Positions 26,551 to 33,695 of a stretch of DNA of 64,000 nucleotides are shown in pieces. Below the pieces are notes generated by a model. It did no database searches. It was not told where the DNA came from and saw nothing but the letters and a program-made list of their open reading frames with translations. Position 1 is the stretch's first letter; every line of letters starts with the position of its first letter. Made by a program: the position numbers and the translations under genes. The stretch comes from Streptomyces sp. NBC_00708 (GTDB taxonomy: Bacteria > Actinomycetota > Actinomycetes > Streptomycetales > Streptomycetaceae): contig CP108997.1 in NCBI GenBank assembly GCA_036226585.1, forward strand, positions 2,480,001-2,544,000. Direction: 5' to 3'.

Positions 26551-27069
26551 TCAGGCCAGCTGCTTGTGCATGACGATGCACGGCCGGCCGTGGGCGGTGT
26601 CGGCGCGGCGGTCGACCTCCTGCCAGCCGAGCGCGCCCCAGAACGCGAGGGCATCGGGGTTGTTCTCCAGCACGGCGAGCCGGAGCCCGCTCCGCCGCCC
26701 GGCCCGGAACCGGTCCTCGACCAGCCCGGCGAGACGGCGCCCGACCCCCGTACGGCGGGAGCCGCCGTCCACCATCAGCAGACCGATCCAGGGCAGCCCG
26801 TCCCTGGGGTGCCGGTCGAGCAGACAGACGAGCCCGGCGAGGCACCCTTCCCCGTCGCGAGCGAGCAGCACCTCGCCGCCCTCCGTCGCGGCCTCCTCCC
26901 GCAGATCCGCCTCGACGCGCGACGCCCGGATGTCGTCGGGGTCGTACTCGCCCGCCGCACGCCAGTACGCCGGGTTGCTCGCGTAGAGAGCGACGACCTC
27001 GTCGATCTCCTCCTGCGTGAAGCGGAGCGGGCGCAGGGTCAGCGGGTGGGAGGCGGGGCGGGAGGACAT
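26551..27069 (-). CDS. GNAT-family N-acetyltransferase
   Basis: 172 aa from ATG 27069. The acetyl-CoA loop is SRRTGVGRRL (motif A), preceded by the strand PWIGLLMVDGG. Motif B is LRLAVLENNPDALAFWGALGWQEV. The enzyme transfers acetyl from acetyl-CoA to an unknown amine. No ribosome site precedes the ATG, but TAGCCT stands 7 bases upstream, so a leaderless transcript is likely. The gene end faces the end of the oxidoreductase gene. Confidence 0.85.
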   Translation of the reverse strand: MSSRPASHPLTLRPLRFTQEEIDEVVALYASNPAYWRAAGEYDPDDIRASRVEADLREEAATEGGEVLLARDGEGCLAGLVCLLDRHPRDGLPWIGLLMVDGGSRRTGVGRRLAGLVEDRFRAGRRSGLRLAVLENNPDALAFWGALGWQEVDRRADTAHGRPCIVMHKQLA

Positions 27070-27184
27070 GGCGGCCAGGCTACGCCGCCCGGACGTTCCT
27101 GGAGCGGCCCTGTTCACGCGGCATCGGGCCCCTCCCCCGCACGCTGCGGCTTCATCGGGTCCGGCCGGTCCGCCTCCACCCGCC

Positions 27185-27661
27185 TCACCCCTCCCTCGCC
27201 GCACCGATCCGGTACACGACCTTCCCTGCCACCTCCTCGAACCCCAGGGACGCGTAGAACCGCCGGGCCCGCGGGTTGGACGTGTCCGCCATCCACTCCA
27301 TCCGGCCGCACCCCGGACGGGCGGTCGCGACGGCGCGGAGTTCTGCCATCAGGCGGGCGCCGACACCGCCTCGGCGGGCCGGCTCCCGTACGTACAGCTC
27401 CTTCAGGAACAGGGCGTGTGTGGTCCCCGTCGCCGGCCAGAGGAACGCGTAGGCGGCCATCCCCGCCAGGTCGCCGTCCCCGGAGTCCGCGACCAGCGCG
27501 TGGGCGAACGGGGCGGTGCCGAACAACGCTGCCTCGATCTGCGTGCGGCGCTCCGCGAGGGGCTGGATCTCCGTCGCTCCGTAGAAGCGCTCGATCTCCT
27601 CGATCAGGTCCGCCAGCGCGGGGATGTCGTCCCGGTGTGCGGGGCGGATGGTCACGGTCAT
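27185..27661 (-). CDS. GNAT-family N-acetyltransferase
   Basis: 158 aa from ATG 27661, with AGGAG about 10 bases upstream. TIRPAHRDDIPALADLIEEI is a typical GNAT start. The acetyl-CoA site is FLKELYVREPARRGGVGARL, and motif B is DTSNPRARRFYASLGFEEV. The substrate is unknown. It lies 115 bp upstream of the other GNAT gene on the same strand but is not closely related to it. It diverges from the streptomycin-kinase-like gene. Confidence 0.85.
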   Translation of the reverse strand: MTVTIRPAHRDDIPALADLIEEIERFYGATEIQPLAERRTQIEAALFGTAPFAHALVADSGDGDLAGMAAYAFLWPATGTTHALFLKELYVREPARRGGVGARLMAELRAVATARPGCGRMEWMADTSNPRARRFYASLGFEEVAGKVVYRIGAAREG

Positions 27662-27854
27662 CGGTGCGGGTCTCCTTCGGTTCGGCGGCGCCGGGGACAC
27701 GGTCGACGTGACGGACAGGGTCGTCAAGCAGGCCGGTCGGCAACAGCAGCAGTCCTGAACCGCCGCGCCGACCGGATTCGGCGGAGGACCCCACTGCGCC
27801 GAGGCCCCGACGGGGTCTTCCGCTGCCCGCCCCCGCCCCGCGTAGGGTGCCCGG

Positions 27855-28805
27855 ATGACCGTGATTCCTGAGGAGTTCGCGCGGACCACCATCGCCCGCG
27901 AGGGGACCGCCGGGGCGGACTGGCTCCGGGAGTTGCCCTCGATCGTGGAGGAGCTGGCCGGGCGCTGGGGCTGCGCGCCCGACGGTGAGGTCATGTACGG
28001 GGGCGTGGGGATCATCGTGCCCGTACGGCGGGACGCGACGCCGCCCGCCGTGCTGAAGGTGTCCTTCCCGCACCCCGGCAACGACCACGAACCCGACGCC
28101 TTCGTCGCCTGGGGCGGGATCGGGGCCGTATCGCTGTACGAGCGGGACGACGCGCGGTACGCGATGCTGCTGGAGCGGGCGCAGCCGGCGACGCTCGCCG
28201 AGGTGGCCGACGGGGACGACGTGGTGACCGTCGCCGCGCGGCTCGGGCGGCGGCTGGCCGTGCCCGCGCCGGACGGGCTTCCCCGGCTGAGCGACCGCGC
28301 CGGGGAGTGGGAGGACGCGCTGCGCGAGGACGCCGCCGAGCTGCCCCACGCCCTGCCGCGCCGGGTGCTGGACGCCGCCCTCGCCACCGTGAGGGAGTTG
28401 GGGCGTGAGCAGCCGGACACGCTCGTGCACGGCGATCTGCACGGGCGGAACATCCTGCGGGCGGAGCGCGAACCGTGGCTGGCCGTCGATCCCAAGGGGT
28501 ACGCGGGCGATCCCGCGTACGACGCCGGCACCTTGCTCAAGTCCCGTGCGTACGCCCTCGCGGGGGCGGGCGACGATCTGGGCCGGGCCGCTCACCGCAT
28601 CGTGGACGTGTACGCGGACGCGGCCGAGCTCGACCGTGAACGCGTCCTGCGCTGGGCCCAGTTGCATGCGGTGCAGGCCGCGTTCTGGGCCCGGCGGCAC
28701 GGGTTCCGGGTCGCGCGGGGCGGGCCGGAACTGGAGTGGATCACCGCCTTCGCGGACCGGCTGGCGGAGCTGCTCACGGAGCGTCCGGGTGCCCGGCGGA
28801 GCTGA
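27855..28805 (+). CDS. APH(6)-like streptomycin/hydroxyurea kinase
   Basis: 316 aa from ATG 27855. TAGGGT lies 6 bases upstream, indicating a leaderless mRNA. The protein matches the aminoglycoside/hydroxyurea resistance kinase family. It has an N-lobe with PPAVLKVSFPH (ATP-site Lys) and AVSLYERDDARYAMLLERA, a catalytic loop TLVHGDLHGRNIL and the segment WLAVDPKGYAGDPAYDAGTLL, which is characteristic of APH(6) enzymes. Such enzymes phosphorylate streptomycin at the 6-hydroxyl. No streptomycin biosynthesis genes are visible here, so it is a proto-resistance or housekeeping homologue. Confidence 0.85.
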   Translation: MTVIPEEFARTTIAREGTAGADWLRELPSIVEELAGRWGCAPDGEVMYGGVGIIVPVRRDATPPAVLKVSFPHPGNDHEPDAFVAWGGIGAVSLYERDDARYAMLLERAQPATLAEVADGDDVVTVAARLGRRLAVPAPDGLPRLSDRAGEWEDALREDAAELPHALPRRVLDAALATVRELGREQPDTLVHGDLHGRNILRAEREPWLAVDPKGYAGDPAYDAGTLLKSRAYALAGAGDDLGRAAHRIVDVYADAAELDRERVLRWAQLHAVQAAFWARRHGFRVARGGPELEWITAFADRLAELLTERPGARRS

Positions 28806-28824
28806 CCGGCGCGCCTTGGCCCAG

Positions 28825-28908
28825 GCCGCCACGCCGGTGCCGCCACGCCGGTGCCGCCACGCCGGTGCCGCCACGCCGGTGTCGCCACGCCGGTACCGCC
28901 ACGCTGGT
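28825..28908. repeat. 14-bp tandem repeat, six copies
   Basis: The unit GCCGCCACGCCGGT is repeated head to tail; the first four copies are perfect and the last two have one or two changes. It fills the space between the kinase gene and the SDR promoter. The period is not a multiple of three and no gene covers it. The flanks (28806-28983) show no gene. Confidence 0.85.
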
Positions 28909-28983
28909 GCCGCCCCGTCCGTGGCGTACGCGTCCCCGCAGGCGCGGCCCGGCCGGTCGTCGCCGTGCGGCCCACCTCGGGGC

Positions 28984-29014
28984 TTGATCTAGACCCCGCT
29001 CCAGCTCGTAGCTT
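28984..29014 (+). promoter_or_regulatory. MerR-type promoter of the SDR gene, leaderless
   Basis: TTGATC (28984-28989) and TAGCTT (29009-29014) are separated by 19 bp, which is MerR-family spacing. The spacer holds an imperfect dyad GATCTAGA-N6-TCCAGCTC (6 of 8 pairs). The ATG follows 6 bases after the -10, so transcription should begin at the start codon. Confidence 0.55.
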
Positions 29015-29020
29015 TCCGGC

Positions 29021-30004
29021 ATGAGCATCCGGACCAGCACCATGCAGCAACCCGTCAACTCGCCCTACTCCGCGGCATCCACCGCCCAGGACGTCATGGC
29101 CGGGGCCGACCTCTCCGGCAGGACCGCCGTCGTCACCGGTGGTTACTCCGGCCTCGGGCTGGAGACCGTGCGGGCCCTGGCCGCGGCCGGCGCCCGGGTC
29201 ATCGTGCCCGCGCGCCGGCCCGAGGCCGCCCGCGAGGCACTCGCCGGACTTCGGGGCGAGGCCTGCGAGATCGTCCCCATGGACCTCACCGACCTCGCCG
29301 GCGTCCGCTCCGCCGCCGCGCACATCCGGGAGACGGCCGGCCGCCTCGACCTCCTCATGGCCGTCGCCGGGGTGATGGTCACCCCGGAGCGTCGTGTCGG
29401 GCCCGGCTGGGAGTACCAGCTCACCGCCAATCACTTCGGGCACTTCACCTTGGTGAGCGAGCTCTACCCGCTGCTGCGCGCCGCGCGGGGCGCCCGCGTC
29501 GTCGTCTACAGCTCCGGCGGCCACGGCATCACCGATTTCCGCTGGCACGACCCGCACTTCCGTACCGGCTACGACCGCTGGCAGGCGTACGGCCAGGCCA
29601 AGACCGCCAACGTCCTGTTCGCCGTCCACCTGGACGCCCTCGGCCGCGGCGACGGGGTCCGGGCGTTCGCGCTCCACCCGGGCAGCATCATCACCGGCCT
29701 CCAACGGGAGCTGACGCACCGCGAGCAGGTCGATCTGGGCTGGGTGGACGAGCAGGGAACCGTGATCGGCGAGGGCTTCAAGTCCCCGTCGCAGGGCGCC
29801 GCCACCGGCCTGTGGGCGGCGACTTCCCCGCTCCTCGCCGGCCGCGGCGGACTCTACCTGGAGGATTGCGAGGTGGCCCGGGTCACCGAGGAGGACGACC
29901 CGAAGGGCGACGGCTGGGTCCGCCGGTACGCCGTCGATCCGGCCTCGGCCGCACGGCTCTGGGAGCTGTCCGTCGCGGCCACCGGGGCCGGACCGATCGG
30001 CTAG
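29021..30004 (+). CDS. Short-chain dehydrogenase/reductase (retinol-dehydrogenase-like)
   Basis: 327 aa from ATG 29021, the start fixed by the leaderless promoter. Cofactor site TGGYSGLGLETV near residues 39-50; an ARRPE basic turn suggests NADP. MAVAGVM replaces the usual NNAG-like motif. Active-site Ser lies in VVVYSSGGH and YxxxK is YGQAKTAN. It ends in a C-terminal extension seen in retinol-dehydrogenase-like SDRs. It would reduce or oxidise a small alcohol/ketone. Induction through a MerR activator is likely from the promoter. Confidence 0.88.
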   Translation: MSIRTSTMQQPVNSPYSAASTAQDVMAGADLSGRTAVVTGGYSGLGLETVRALAAAGARVIVPARRPEAAREALAGLRGEACEIVPMDLTDLAGVRSAAAHIRETAGRLDLLMAVAGVMVTPERRVGPGWEYQLTANHFGHFTLVSELYPLLRAARGARVVVYSSGGHGITDFRWHDPHFRTGYDRWQAYGQAKTANVLFAVHLDALGRGDGVRAFALHPGSIITGLQRELTHREQVDLGWVDEQGTVIGEGFKSPSQGAATGLWAATSPLLAGRGGLYLEDCEVARVTEEDDPKGDGWVRRYAVDPASAARLWELSVAATGAGPIG

Positions 30005-30039
30005 GGCCTCCGTTCCTCGGCCCGTAGCCCCGAGGTCCG

Positions 30040-30065
30040 GGGGCGGGCTCGCCCGAGCCCGCCCC
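30040..30065. terminator. Hairpin after SDR gene
   Basis: An 11-bp perfect stem GGGGCGGGCTC with a 4-base loop, 36 bp after the SDR stop. Likely its terminator. Confidence 0.55.
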
Positions 30066-30170
30066 GGCCGGCTGCGCCCCGGCCCGCCGCCCACCTCACA
30101 GAACGAGGCCGTGGATCGTCGGGTGAGGAGAGCCGGGCCGCCGGCCCTCCCCCTCAGAAGCGGAGAAGAC

Positions 30171-30527
30171 GTGCGCACCGCCTACCTCACGGTCACCATC
30201 CTCGGCATCCTCTTCAACGGCGCCGCGGCCGTGACCTATCTCATCGGGCACGAATACCCCAAGTCCCAGGCCGACATGAAGGGGATCCCCCGCAGATACG
30301 TCCCCGTACTGGGGCTGTTGCTGGCCGCGGGCACGCTGGGGCTGGCCGCCGGGTTCGCCGTGCCGGCCCTCGGTACGCTCGCCGCGTCCGGGCTGATCCT
30401 CTACTTCATCGGCGCGATCATCGCCCATCTGCGCGTCGGCTCCCGCGACATCGCCGGCGGCATCGTGTTCCTGGCCACGGCGATCGCCGCCCTGATCCTG
30501 GGCGTCCGGTACCACGGGGCCTGGTAG
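30171..30527 (+). CDS. DoxX-like membrane protein
   Basis: 118 aa from GTG 30171, with GCGGAG five bases upstream. Four hydrophobic segments at about residues 3-25, 44-63, 68-90 and 95-113 match DoxX-like four-helix proteins, with the loop HEYPKSQADMKGIPRRYVPVLG between the first two. The family is often linked to redox enzymes. It lies 167 bp after the SDR gene; the hairpin between them argues for a separate transcript. It is convergent with the acetyltransferase gene, 8 bp away. Confidence 0.75.
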   Translation: MRTAYLTVTILGILFNGAAAVTYLIGHEYPKSQADMKGIPRRYVPVLGLLLAAGTLGLAAGFAVPALGTLAASGLILYFIGAIIAHLRVGSRDIAGGIVFLATAIAALILGVRYHGAW

Positions 30528-30535
30528 GCGGGCCC

Positions 30536-31129
30536 CTACGCGCGGGTGGCGAGGTCCGCGTCCGTGACGGGGCGGACCACCCGGCACGGCGTACCGAGCG
30601 CGACACTCATCGCGGGGATGTCGCGGCTGACCACGCTCCCCGCGCCGATGACCGAGCCGTAGCCGATACGGACGCCGGGCAGGACCACGACATTGCTGCC
30701 GATCCACACCTTGTCCTCGATCACGATCGGCTCCGAGAACCGGCCGAAGTCCGCCCGGCGCGCGGGGTGGAGCGGGTGTCCGGTCGTCGTCAGGGTCACG
30801 CTCGGAGCGATCATGACATCGTTGCCGATCCGGATGTCGACGTCGTCGACGAACGTCAGGTTCACGTTCCCGAAGAAGTCGTCGCCGATGTGGACGTTGC
30901 TGCCGAACGCCGCGTGGAACGGGGCCAGGAGCGCGGTGCGTTCGCCGACGGAGCCCAGGATGTCGACGAGGAGCTTGCGGCGTCGCTCCGTGTCGCCGGG
31001 GGGCGTGTGGTTGTACGCGAAGATCTCGTCCGCGCGGCGGCGGTGGGCCAGGAACGCCGCCTCGGTCTCGGTGTAGACGCGCCCCTCGGCGATCCGGGCG
31101 CGTATCTCGTCGTGATCGGCGTCAGCCAT
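30536..31129 (-). CDS. Sugar O-acetyltransferase (Maa/LacA/NodL family)
   Basis: 197 aa from ATG 31129. The N-terminal Mac domain (ARIAEGRVYTETEAAFLAHR) is followed by a left-handed beta-helix of hexapeptide repeats (VHIGDDFFGNVNLTFVDDV, IRIGNDVMIAPSV, WIGSNVVVLPGVRIGYGSVI). The catalytic His lies in LTTTGHPLHP. It acetylates maltose- or galactoside-type sugars with acetyl-CoA. Its start overlaps the ECF42 sigma gene end by 8 bp, making it the third gene of the DGPF-ECF42 operon, an unusual partner. Confidence 0.88.
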   Translation of the reverse strand: MADADHDEIRARIAEGRVYTETEAAFLAHRRRADEIFAYNHTPPGDTERRRKLLVDILGSVGERTALLAPFHAAFGSNVHIGDDFFGNVNLTFVDDVDIRIGNDVMIAPSVTLTTTGHPLHPARRADFGRFSEPIVIEDKVWIGSNVVVLPGVRIGYGSVIGAGSVVSRDIPAMSVALGTPCRVVRPVTDADLATRA

Positions 31130-32774
31130 CGTGCGGTGTTCCCTTCGTCGGGTGTGCCGGCTCGGTGAGCCGCAGAGCGTACTCCTGGGCGATCGCGGCG
31201 TTCGGGGCCGCCGCTCGCGCCGCCTCGTACATCGCCGCCGCCTCCCGCGTACGGCCGAGGCGCCGCAGCGCGTCCGCGCGGACGGCGGGCAGGGCGTGGT
31301 GGCCGGCCAGCTCCCTCGGCGTACCGAGCGCGTCGACGGCGTCGAGCTGCGCCTGCGGCCCGTCGCGCCGGCCGAGGGCGACGGCGCGGTTGAGGGCGAC
31401 GACCGGGTTCGTACGCAGGGCGAGCAGGCGGTCGTACAGGGCCACGATCGCCGCCCAGTCGGTCGCGGCGGCGTCCGGGGCGAGGGCGTGCCGCGCGGCG
31501 ATCGCGGCCTGGAGCGCGTAGGGACCGCCCGCCGGAAGCGCCCCGCGGGCGAGGCCCGCGCCCTCGGCGCGGAGGGGCCCGGGGCCCGTCACGTCGGCCG
31601 CGAAGCCTCCCTCCACGACGCCGGCCGCCGCCTCCCGGACCAGTTCCGCCCCCTCGGCGATCATCTCCCGGTCCCACCGCGACCGGTCCTGGTGCTCCAG
31701 TGTGACCAGGCCGCCGTCCTCGTCGAGCCGGGCGGCGCGGCGGGAGTGCTGGAACAGGAGCAGTGCCAGCAGGCCGCGCGCCTCCGGCTCGTCCGGGGCC
31801 TCCGCCACGACGAGGCGGGCCAGGCGGACGGCCTCCTCGGCGAGCTGGTCGCGGGTGGTGCTGCCGTCGCTGGGCGCGTAGCCCTCCGTGAAGATCAGGT
31901 ACAGCACGGCGAGGACCCCGCCCAGCCGTTCCGCGCGTGCGCCGGGGGGCGGGACACGGTACGGGATGCCCGCCGCCGCGATCTTCCGCTTGGCGCGCAG
32001 GATGCGCTGCGAGACGGTGTCCTCGCCGACCAGGAACGCGCGAGCGATCTCGCGTGTGGTGAGCCCGCCGACCGCGCGCAGGGTGAGGGCCACCCGGGCT
32101 TCGAGCGGGAGCGCCGGGTGGCAGCAGGTGAAGATGAGCCGGAGGCGCTCGTCGCCGGGCGGGCCCGGTTCGTACGCCTCCTCCCGCGCCGCCGCCTCCG
32201 CGATCCGGTCCCGCTCCGTCGTACGCCGGCGCAGTACGTCGACGGCGCGGCGCCGGGCGGCGGTCACCAGCCACGCGCCCGGTCTGCGCGGGACCCCGTC
32301 GCGCTCCCAGGCCGGCAGCGCACGGGCGAACGCGTCCTGCGCGCAGTCCTCGGCCAGCTCCCAGTCGCCGGTGAGCCGCACGAGCGTGCCGAAGACGACG
32401 CCCCACTCGTCGCGGTACGCCGAGGCAAGCGCCGCCCGCACATCCGCCGGCGCGGTGCCCTCGGCGCGCGTCTCCGCCGGCGCGGTGCTCCCGGCACGCA
32501 GCTCCGCCGATCCGGTGCCCCCCGCACGCGTCTCCGCCGATCCGGTGCCCCCCGCACGCGTCTCCGCCGATCCGGCGCTCCCGGCACGCGTCTCCGCCGA
32601 TCCGGCGCTCCCGGCACGCGTCTCCGCCGATCCGTCGCCCCCGGCGCGCAGCTCCGCCGATCCGTCGCCCCCGGCACGCAGCTCCGCCGGTCCGGCGCCC
32701 CCGGCACGCGTCTCCGCCGGTCCGGCGCTCCCCGCGCGTGGCCCGTGTACGGCCCCCGGCTCCCCCGTACTCAC
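31122..32774 (-). CDS. ECF42-type sigma factor with C-terminal TPR-like domain and repeat-rich N-terminus
   Basis: 550 aa from GTG 32774, the G of which is shared with the TGA of the DGPF gene (GTGA overlap). Residues about 11-110 are ten copies of a decapeptide of the type ETRAGGTGSA. Then come sigma region 2 (YRDEWGVVFGTLVRLTGDWELAEDC), region 4 (LTLRAVGGLTTREIARAFLV, SQRILRAKRKI) and the long C-terminal domain of SnoaL-less ECF42 proteins (LYLIFTEGYAPSDG, NPVVALNRAVALG). ECF42 sigmas are linked with DGPF proteins, as here. The decapeptide extension is unusual; a shorter translation product cannot be excluded. Confidence 0.88.
   Translation of the reverse strand: MSTGEPGAVHGPRAGSAGPAETRAGGAGPAELRAGGDGSAELRAGGDGSAETRAGSAGSAETRAGSAGSAETRAGGTGSAETRAGGTGSAELRAGSTAPAETRAEGTAPADVRAALASAYRDEWGVVFGTLVRLTGDWELAEDCAQDAFARALPAWERDGVPRRPGAWLVTAARRRAVDVLRRRTTERDRIAEAAAREEAYEPGPPGDERLRLIFTCCHPALPLEARVALTLRAVGGLTTREIARAFLVGEDTVSQRILRAKRKIAAAGIPYRVPPPGARAERLGGVLAVLYLIFTEGYAPSDGSTTRDQLAEEAVRLARLVVAEAPDEPEARGLLALLLFQHSRRAARLDEDGGLVTLEHQDRSRWDREMIAEGAELVREAAAGVVEGGFAADVTGPGPLRAEGAGLARGALPAGGPYALQAAIAARHALAPDAAATDWAAIVALYDRLLALRTNPVVALNRAVALGRRDGPQAQLDAVDALGTPRELAGHHALPAVRADALRRLGRTREAAAMYEAARAAAPNAAIAQEYALRLTEPAHPTKGTPHDG
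32445..32744. repeat. 30-bp tandem repeat, about ten copies, inside the ECF42 gene
   Basis: Near-identical 30-bp units (core GCACGCGTCTCCGCCGATCC on the + strand) encode the decapeptide repeats. The unit is a multiple of three, so copy-number change keeps the frame. Confidence 0.85.
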
Positions 32775-33472
32775 CCCACGTCACCCCAGAACTCCCGCAG
32801 TTCCACCGCACCCGACCGGGCCATCGGACACCGCCCCACATACTCCAGCGCCTGGTCCCGGTCGCCGTCGACGAAGACGATGCCCGCGACCCACTCCGCC
32901 ACGTCCGCGTACGCCCCGTCCGTGATCAGGAGTTCGCCCCCGCGACGCCGTACGAGCGTCGCGTCCTCCACCGGGCTCAGGTGCTCGCCGCCGAGGTAGC
33001 GGCCGGACGCCAGGCCGTCGCGTACCCACGCGGCCACCGCGGCCGGGTCCGGGGTGTGCTGCGGCGCGGCCGGGTCCGTGCGCACGATGGCGAGGAAGCG
33101 GGAGGCGGGCGCGTCGCCCTCGTGCGGGACGTTGTCCGTGCCGGGGCCGTGGTCGACCGGTTCGACGGGGCGGATCTCGATGCGGCCGGCGGTCGCCATC
33201 GGGTGCGAGGCGGCGACCTCGATCGCCTCGTCGAGGTCGGCCGCCTCCAGGAGGTCGTAGCCGGCGATCCACTCGGCCGTCTCGGCGAACGGGCCGTCGG
33301 TGACCAGGACATCGCCCCCGCGGACGCGCACCGTGGCCGTCTCCCCGACCGGCTTGAGCGGCATCCCCTCCAGCCGGACGCCGCGCCCGTTCCACTTCTC
33401 GGCCCATGCCTCCACGTCCTCCTCGGCGCGCTCCCCGGCGGGGTCGGTGGCGATGAACAACACGTACTTCAT
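32771..33472 (-). CDS. DGPF/YCII-related protein with two YCII domains
   Basis: 233 aa from ATG 33472. Two YCII-like halves: the first has LVTDGPFAETAEWIAGYDLLEA (DGPF motif near residues 58-61), the second LLITDGAYADVAEWVAGIVFV, each followed by a helix and a strand ending in PM..GRIEIRP or PMARSGAVELR. This is the standard partner of ECF42 sigma factors and may be a small-molecule sensor or enzyme. It heads the operon DGPF-ECF42-acetyltransferase with overlapping ends. Confidence 0.88.
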   Translation of the reverse strand: MKYVLFIATDPAGERAEEDVEAWAEKWNGRGVRLEGMPLKPVGETATVRVRGGDVLVTDGPFAETAEWIAGYDLLEAADLDEAIEVAASHPMATAGRIEIRPVEPVDHGPGTDNVPHEGDAPASRFLAIVRTDPAAPQHTPDPAAVAAWVRDGLASGRYLGGEHLSPVEDATLVRRRGGELLITDGAYADVAEWVAGIVFVDGDRDQALEYVGRCPMARSGAVELREFWGDVG

Positions 33473-33628
33473 GACCGTTCTCCTTGCTGCCGTTGCGAAC
33501 GTTTCATGAGGACGACGAACGGCGTCCGGCGAATCCGACAGTCCGGCGGGAAAAGTTTGAGGACGGCCGCCGCCAAGCCGGTCCGTCCGATCTCTTGACG
33601 TGCCCCTGACTGAATGGCTTCATGGATG

Positions 33629-33662
33629 CGCACCGGTGTGGGAGCGCTCCCACACCGGTGCG
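33629..33662. promoter_or_regulatory. CebR operator inside a 34-bp perfect palindrome
   Basis: The 14-bp CebR box TGGGAGCGCTCCCA sits at 33639-33652. Symmetry extends without a mismatch over 34 bp, adding CACCGGTG arms on both sides. CebR is the Streptomyces cello-oligosaccharide repressor. The site is 34 bp before the start of the glycanase gene and should silence it without cellobiose. It is the only clear element in the 33473-33695 divergent gap. Confidence 0.88.
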
Positions 33663-33695
33663 TCCGCCTCTCCTCCTCCCCCCTCTGGAGCCGCA

